Shown here one piece after another: positions 4,866 through 7,524 of a stretch of DNA of 7,524 nucleotides; position 1 is the stretch's first letter; every line of letters starts with the position of its first letter. Below the pieces are notes generated by a model. It saw nothing but the letters and a program-made list of their open reading frames with translations, did not search any database and was not told the DNA's origin. The translations under genes were made by a program, and so were the position numbers. This DNA is from JAGTVG01 sp964389805 (GTDB lineage: Bacteria > Bacteroidota > Bacteroidia > Cytophagales > Cyclobacteriaceae). The stretch lies in assembly GCA_964389805.1 (NCBI GenBank), contig CAYMFU010000021.1:1-7524 (forward strand), in the 5' to 3' direction.

Positions 4866-6536
4866 TTGCTACAGTTAATTTCATTAGAAGTTACCAATTT
4901 CAGAGGCATAAAACATGCACTGCTAAACTTTGATCAGATTACGCTTCTCATTGGTGAAAACGACCTGGGGAAATCTACGCTCATGGAAGCCCTTTCAGCT
5001 GTCCTTAACCCCAAATTGGATGATAAACTTCCGGAATTTACCCACTTTCACTTCTATAAAGATCCCGAAAAGGAGGTCGCCGAAAAAAAGTTTCAAATCA
5101 AACTTATAGTACAATTTCAAAACGATGTACGGCTCAATGAATTTAAAGAGCTGGAGTTGCTCCTGGTAAAGCCCGAAGAAGAGTTAAAGAAGGAACCTAA
5201 GTTAGAAGTTTCTTTTGTTTCAAAATTATCCGGTTCCGATAGTACTTCGGAATGGAGCTGTACTAACTTACAAAAGGGAGTAGTTACCAAGGACCCTCGT
5301 GTACTTAACGTACTCAGAAGGATAATACCCGTAATCCATCTGAGATTTGGGATTTTAACTGGGTTTTTAAATATTGTAGTACCTGATGAGGATGATGCTC
5401 GTGAAGAAATTGATCTTGAAGACCGACTCAAGCAGCAAATTTTCGCATCGGTAAATGAGATACTTCTTGGTACCACACAGGATACCAATGCTTCTGTAAA
5501 TAAGGGATTTCATGCTGTGGAAGAATTAATGGAGTACTATGGGCAACCTAATCAGGAGTTAAAGCAAGAGGATGGACTGGTGGTAAGAATTAGGGAAATT
5601 TTGCAAATGGTATCCCTCACCGAGAAAGAGAATATAGTAGAAGCTTTGAAGAGATTTCAAAGGCTTACAGAAAAACTGGCAACCCTTATGTTAGTGCATG
5701 CGCTTCTTCGCTCCGGTCCTCAAAAGTTTGAAAAATATTCGCGCCCCTTGCTTATTTTTGAACACCCTGAAGCTTTCCTCCATACGACAACCCTTGCAAC
5801 TATTAGTATTTTACTGGGTAGGATCCGATGGCAAAAGATTATTACCACAAATTCTGGTTTATTACTGAGCAGGGTTCCATTGAAATCGATCAGAAGGTTA
5901 CGCAGGAAGGAGGGCTTGATCCAGGTTAATAGTATCGATTCACAGTGTTATAGCAACGAAGATTTGCGTCGCTTAGCGTATCATCTCCGTGCGAAATACA
6001 GTATGGCTTCATTTGATCGTTTCTGGATTCTGGTTGAGGGAGAATCCGAATACTGGATACTACCTCACCTGGCAAGGATTATGAACTATGAATTTCTGCA
6101 AGAGGGAATATCAGTAATCGATTTTGCGCAATCAGGTTTAACACCATTATTAAAATATGCTACAGACCTGGGAATTGGCTGGCACGTCTTAGTGGATGGA
6201 GATGAAGCCGGTCAGCGTTATGAAAAACGGATACAGGATTTTGCAAGTAAACACAAAATTAAGGATTCCACAACCAGGCTCAAGCAAAAGGATATTGAGC
6301 ATTTGTTCTGGCACAATGGCTTTAAAAAAGAATATATTAAAGCTGCCCAACGCTTAAATTTTCCGGAGAATGAGAATAAACCGGGCCTTACTATTCGGAG
6401 GGCCATAAAAAATAAATCTAAACCATTCCTGGCCTTGAGTATTATTGAAGCTATTGCCGCCAAAGGGCCAGCAGCCATCCCGGATAAACTCTTCCAAATG
6501 ATAGAAGCTTGTATTGAGCAGGCCCGTAAAAACTAA
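4866..6536 (+). CDS. ybjD: YbjD-type OLD-family ATPase/TOPRIM nuclease
   Basis: The protein has 556 residues from a TTG start; an in-frame TAA at 4860-4862 and no ATG before residue 40 make TTG the only start that keeps the first strand and Walker A. Domains: N-terminal ABC-type ATPase with NFRGI (11-15), Walker A GENDLGKST (30-38), Walker B region LLIFEHPEAFLH (295-306) and switch ITTNSG (326-331); then a TOPRIM domain with LVEGESE (389-395, Glu391 and Glu395), VIDFAQSGLTPLLKYA (417-432) and VLVDGDEAG (441-449, Asp444 and Asp446). DIEHLF (476-481) and SKP (518-520) follow, the Lys being a candidate catalytic residue. Motif order and wording closely follow E. coli YbjD as I remember it. OLD proteins are ATP-regulated DNA nucleases; several classes act in phage defence, but YbjD itself is poorly characterised. 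No UvrD-like or reverse-transcriptase partner lies beside it, so it is not a Gabija or retron arrangement here. Residue 300 is His where relatives have Asp or Glu. AAGG at 4861-4864 is too close to TTG to serve as a normal ribosome site. Confidence 0.92.
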   Translation: MLQLISLEVTNFRGIKHALLNFDQITLLIGENDLGKSTLMEALSAVLNPKLDDKLPEFTHFHFYKDPEKEVAEKKFQIKLIVQFQNDVRLNEFKELELLLVKPEEELKKEPKLEVSFVSKLSGSDSTSEWSCTNLQKGVVTKDPRVLNVLRRIIPVIHLRFGILTGFLNIVVPDEDDAREEIDLEDRLKQQIFASVNEILLGTTQDTNASVNKGFHAVEELMEYYGQPNQELKQEDGLVVRIREILQMVSLTEKENIVEALKRFQRLTEKLATLMLVHALLRSGPQKFEKYSRPLLIFEHPEAFLHTTTLATISILLGRIRWQKIITTNSGLLLSRVPLKSIRRLRRKEGLIQVNSIDSQCYSNEDLRRLAYHLRAKYSMASFDRFWILVEGESEYWILPHLARIMNYEFLQEGISVIDFAQSGLTPLLKYATDLGIGWHVLVDGDEAGQRYEKRIQDFASKHKIKDSTTRLKQKDIEHLFWHNGFKKEYIKAAQRLNFPENENKPGLTIRRAIKNKSKPFLALSIIEAIAAKGPAAIPDKLFQMIEACIEQARKN

Positions 6537-6558
6537 ACCTTAGTATAGATTACCTGGG

Positions 6559-7524
6559 TCATCCCCCGTTTCTGGGTATATACCATACATCTTTTTCCAG
6601 ATCTACCCCTCCATCCATTTCTTCCTGCACAACCCGGTCAATAATGTAAATGCCTTTTTTAGCCATTTCATCAAAAGTGTCTAATCCGTTATTTGGAAAG
6701 TTAACCCTGGTCCTGTGAATATTAAATTTATCAGAAAATTTTCGTCCGAAAGCGGCTTCCACACCTTCTTTCTCAAGCATAAAGCCTAAAAGACCACCCC
6801 AGGTGGCAGTGGGGTTATCTGAATCCCATCCGGCCAGTGCCCCAATCTTAATTGTCTCTTTTAAGTCTCCTTCTCCGTATAAAAGACTCACAATACTAGC
6901 CCCAAAATTAATTCCGGCAGCAAAGCAGCCATTGCAAAAAATATTCTTTGAGGTTATGGTATACCCATCTTCCTGGTTTACCTGATAGCGCTCATATAAG
7001 CCGTCCCGTGCTTGTTCCCATGGGATGTTTTCATCGTACTTACCTTTTACAAAGTCGTACATTTTTGCAGCATATGAATAATTGGGAAGATGTTCTCTGG
7101 CTTGCAGTGCCATCCATGCTATCTGTTCTTTTTTTGAAAGTTTTTTATCAACCTCTGAGGCTAATGAATACATGATGACATAGAATTCAGAGATCCACTG
7201 GGCGTTTTCCCGGGCCGTTGTCCGGATGGGTAATTCGGCCATTTTTAAGGCTACATCGGGCCGGGTGGGAGCAAAAAGGCCAAAAATTTCTGTAGTCAGC
7301 TGAGCATCAATCATCTCATGGTAATTATCATAGATACTGTCTTTTGTAATTTGTGGGTCACTTGTTTCCGGGGGTACCGCACCATTGAGCATCATATCAA
7401 GTGCCTTTTGATTCGCGACCCATAAGAAGTTTTCTTCCTCATGTTTTATATGCTTCAGCCAACCTTCCTTAATTTGTTTTCCGGTCAACATACTAGTCTT
7501 ATTCGTATACAACAAATGCTGATA
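6559..7524 (-). CDS. ADP-ribosylglycohydrolase-family protein, 5' end beyond window
   Basis: The frame is open through the right edge (first visible residues YQHLLYTNKTSMLTGKQIKE), so the N-terminus is missing and the TTG near 7515 should not be taken as a start. The 321 visible residues contain LTGKQIKEGWLKHI, then FCNGCFAAGINFGASIVSLL, and the family's metal-site motif in AGWDSDNPTATWGGLLG (Asp-Ser-Asp-Asn at visible residues 234-237, where relatives have DxDT/N). The N-terminal GDALG and TDDT motifs expected in a complete protein would lie outside the window. Members hydrolyse ADP-ribose linked to protein side chains or related N-glycosidic bonds using two Mg ions; many large bacterial members have unknown substrates. 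It ends with TGA at 6559-6561, tail to tail with the YbjD gene and 22 bases away, with no clear terminator hairpin between them. The family call is good, the substrate is unknown. Confidence 0.85.
   Translation of the reverse strand, partial: YQHLLYTNKTSMLTGKQIKEGWLKHIKHEEENFLWVANQKALDMMLNGAVPPETSDPQITKDSIYDNYHEMIDAQLTTEIFGLFAPTRPDVALKMAELPIRTTARENAQWISEFYVIMYSLASEVDKKLSKKEQIAWMALQAREHLPNYSYAAKMYDFVKGKYDENIPWEQARDGLYERYQVNQEDGYTITSKNIFCNGCFAAGINFGASIVSLLYGEGDLKETIKIGALAGWDSDNPTATWGGLLGFMLEKEGVEAAFGRKFSDKFNIHRTRVNFPNNGLDTFDEMAKKGIYIIDRVVQEEMDGGVDLEKDVWYIPRNGG

Noticed and set aside
5117..5488. 123-codon minus-strand frame opposite the YbjD gene
   Set aside because: The Ser-rich low-complexity translation is typical of antisense to an acidic/Lys-rich coding region; the plus-strand protein is certain.
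4866..6536. Gabija (GajA/GajB) or retron-linked OLD system
   Set aside because: No UvrD-type helicase or reverse transcriptase is adjacent on either side within the window, and the motifs fit YbjD better than GajA.
6537..6558. Bidirectional terminator between the convergent genes
   Set aside because: The 22 bases contain no inverted repeat of useful length and no T-run.
1..7524. CRISPR array, tRNA or rRNA gene
   Set aside because: No regularly spaced direct repeats and no tRNA- or rRNA-like sequence seen on either strand.

Overview
The window looks like chromosomal DNA from a member of the Bacteroidota, probably a flavobacterium or a close relative. The signs are AT-rich sequence, A-rich leaders instead of clear Shine-Dalgarno boxes, a lipoprotein with a short Lys-rich signal ending in LSAC, and gene families common in that phylum. 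This is judged by eye from base use and protein resemblance; no rRNA or marker gene is present.

Left part (1 to about 4740): everything recognisable lies on the minus strand. Read in the direction of transcription (right to left) it holds a decayed XerC/XerD-type tyrosine recombinase end (4538-4710), a PhnB-like VOC protein (4017-4445), a glyoxalase-type VOC protein (3340-3792), a small membrane protein broken by one extra A in an A8 run (2857-3193), a bacterial PH-domain membrane protein (2310-2843), a secreted arylsulfotransferase-family lipoprotein (468-2210), and a third VOC protein cut by the window edge (1-323). The spacers around the VOC genes are unusually structured: a perfect 13-bp stem hairpin at the end of one gene, a cluster of short hairpins before it, and a 15-base motif inverted on the two sides of the PhnB-like gene. 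With the recombinase remnant, this resembles an accessory region built by acquisition of single small genes.

Right part (4866 to the end): base composition is visibly richer in GC. A complete, strongly recognisable YbjD-type OLD-family protein (ABC ATPase plus TOPRIM nuclease) reads rightward from a TTG start. It meets, tail to tail with a 22-base gap, the C-terminal two thirds or so of an ADP-ribosylglycohydrolase-family protein whose 5' end lies beyond the window.

The genes do not form one evident pathway. The likely transcription units are the small membrane protein with the PH protein (13-base gap), possibly running into the arylsulfotransferase, and the YbjD gene alone. The points most worth a second look are the His in place of the usual acidic residue in the Walker B region of the YbjD protein, the recombinase fossil at the composition boundary, and the structured spacers around the VOC genes.
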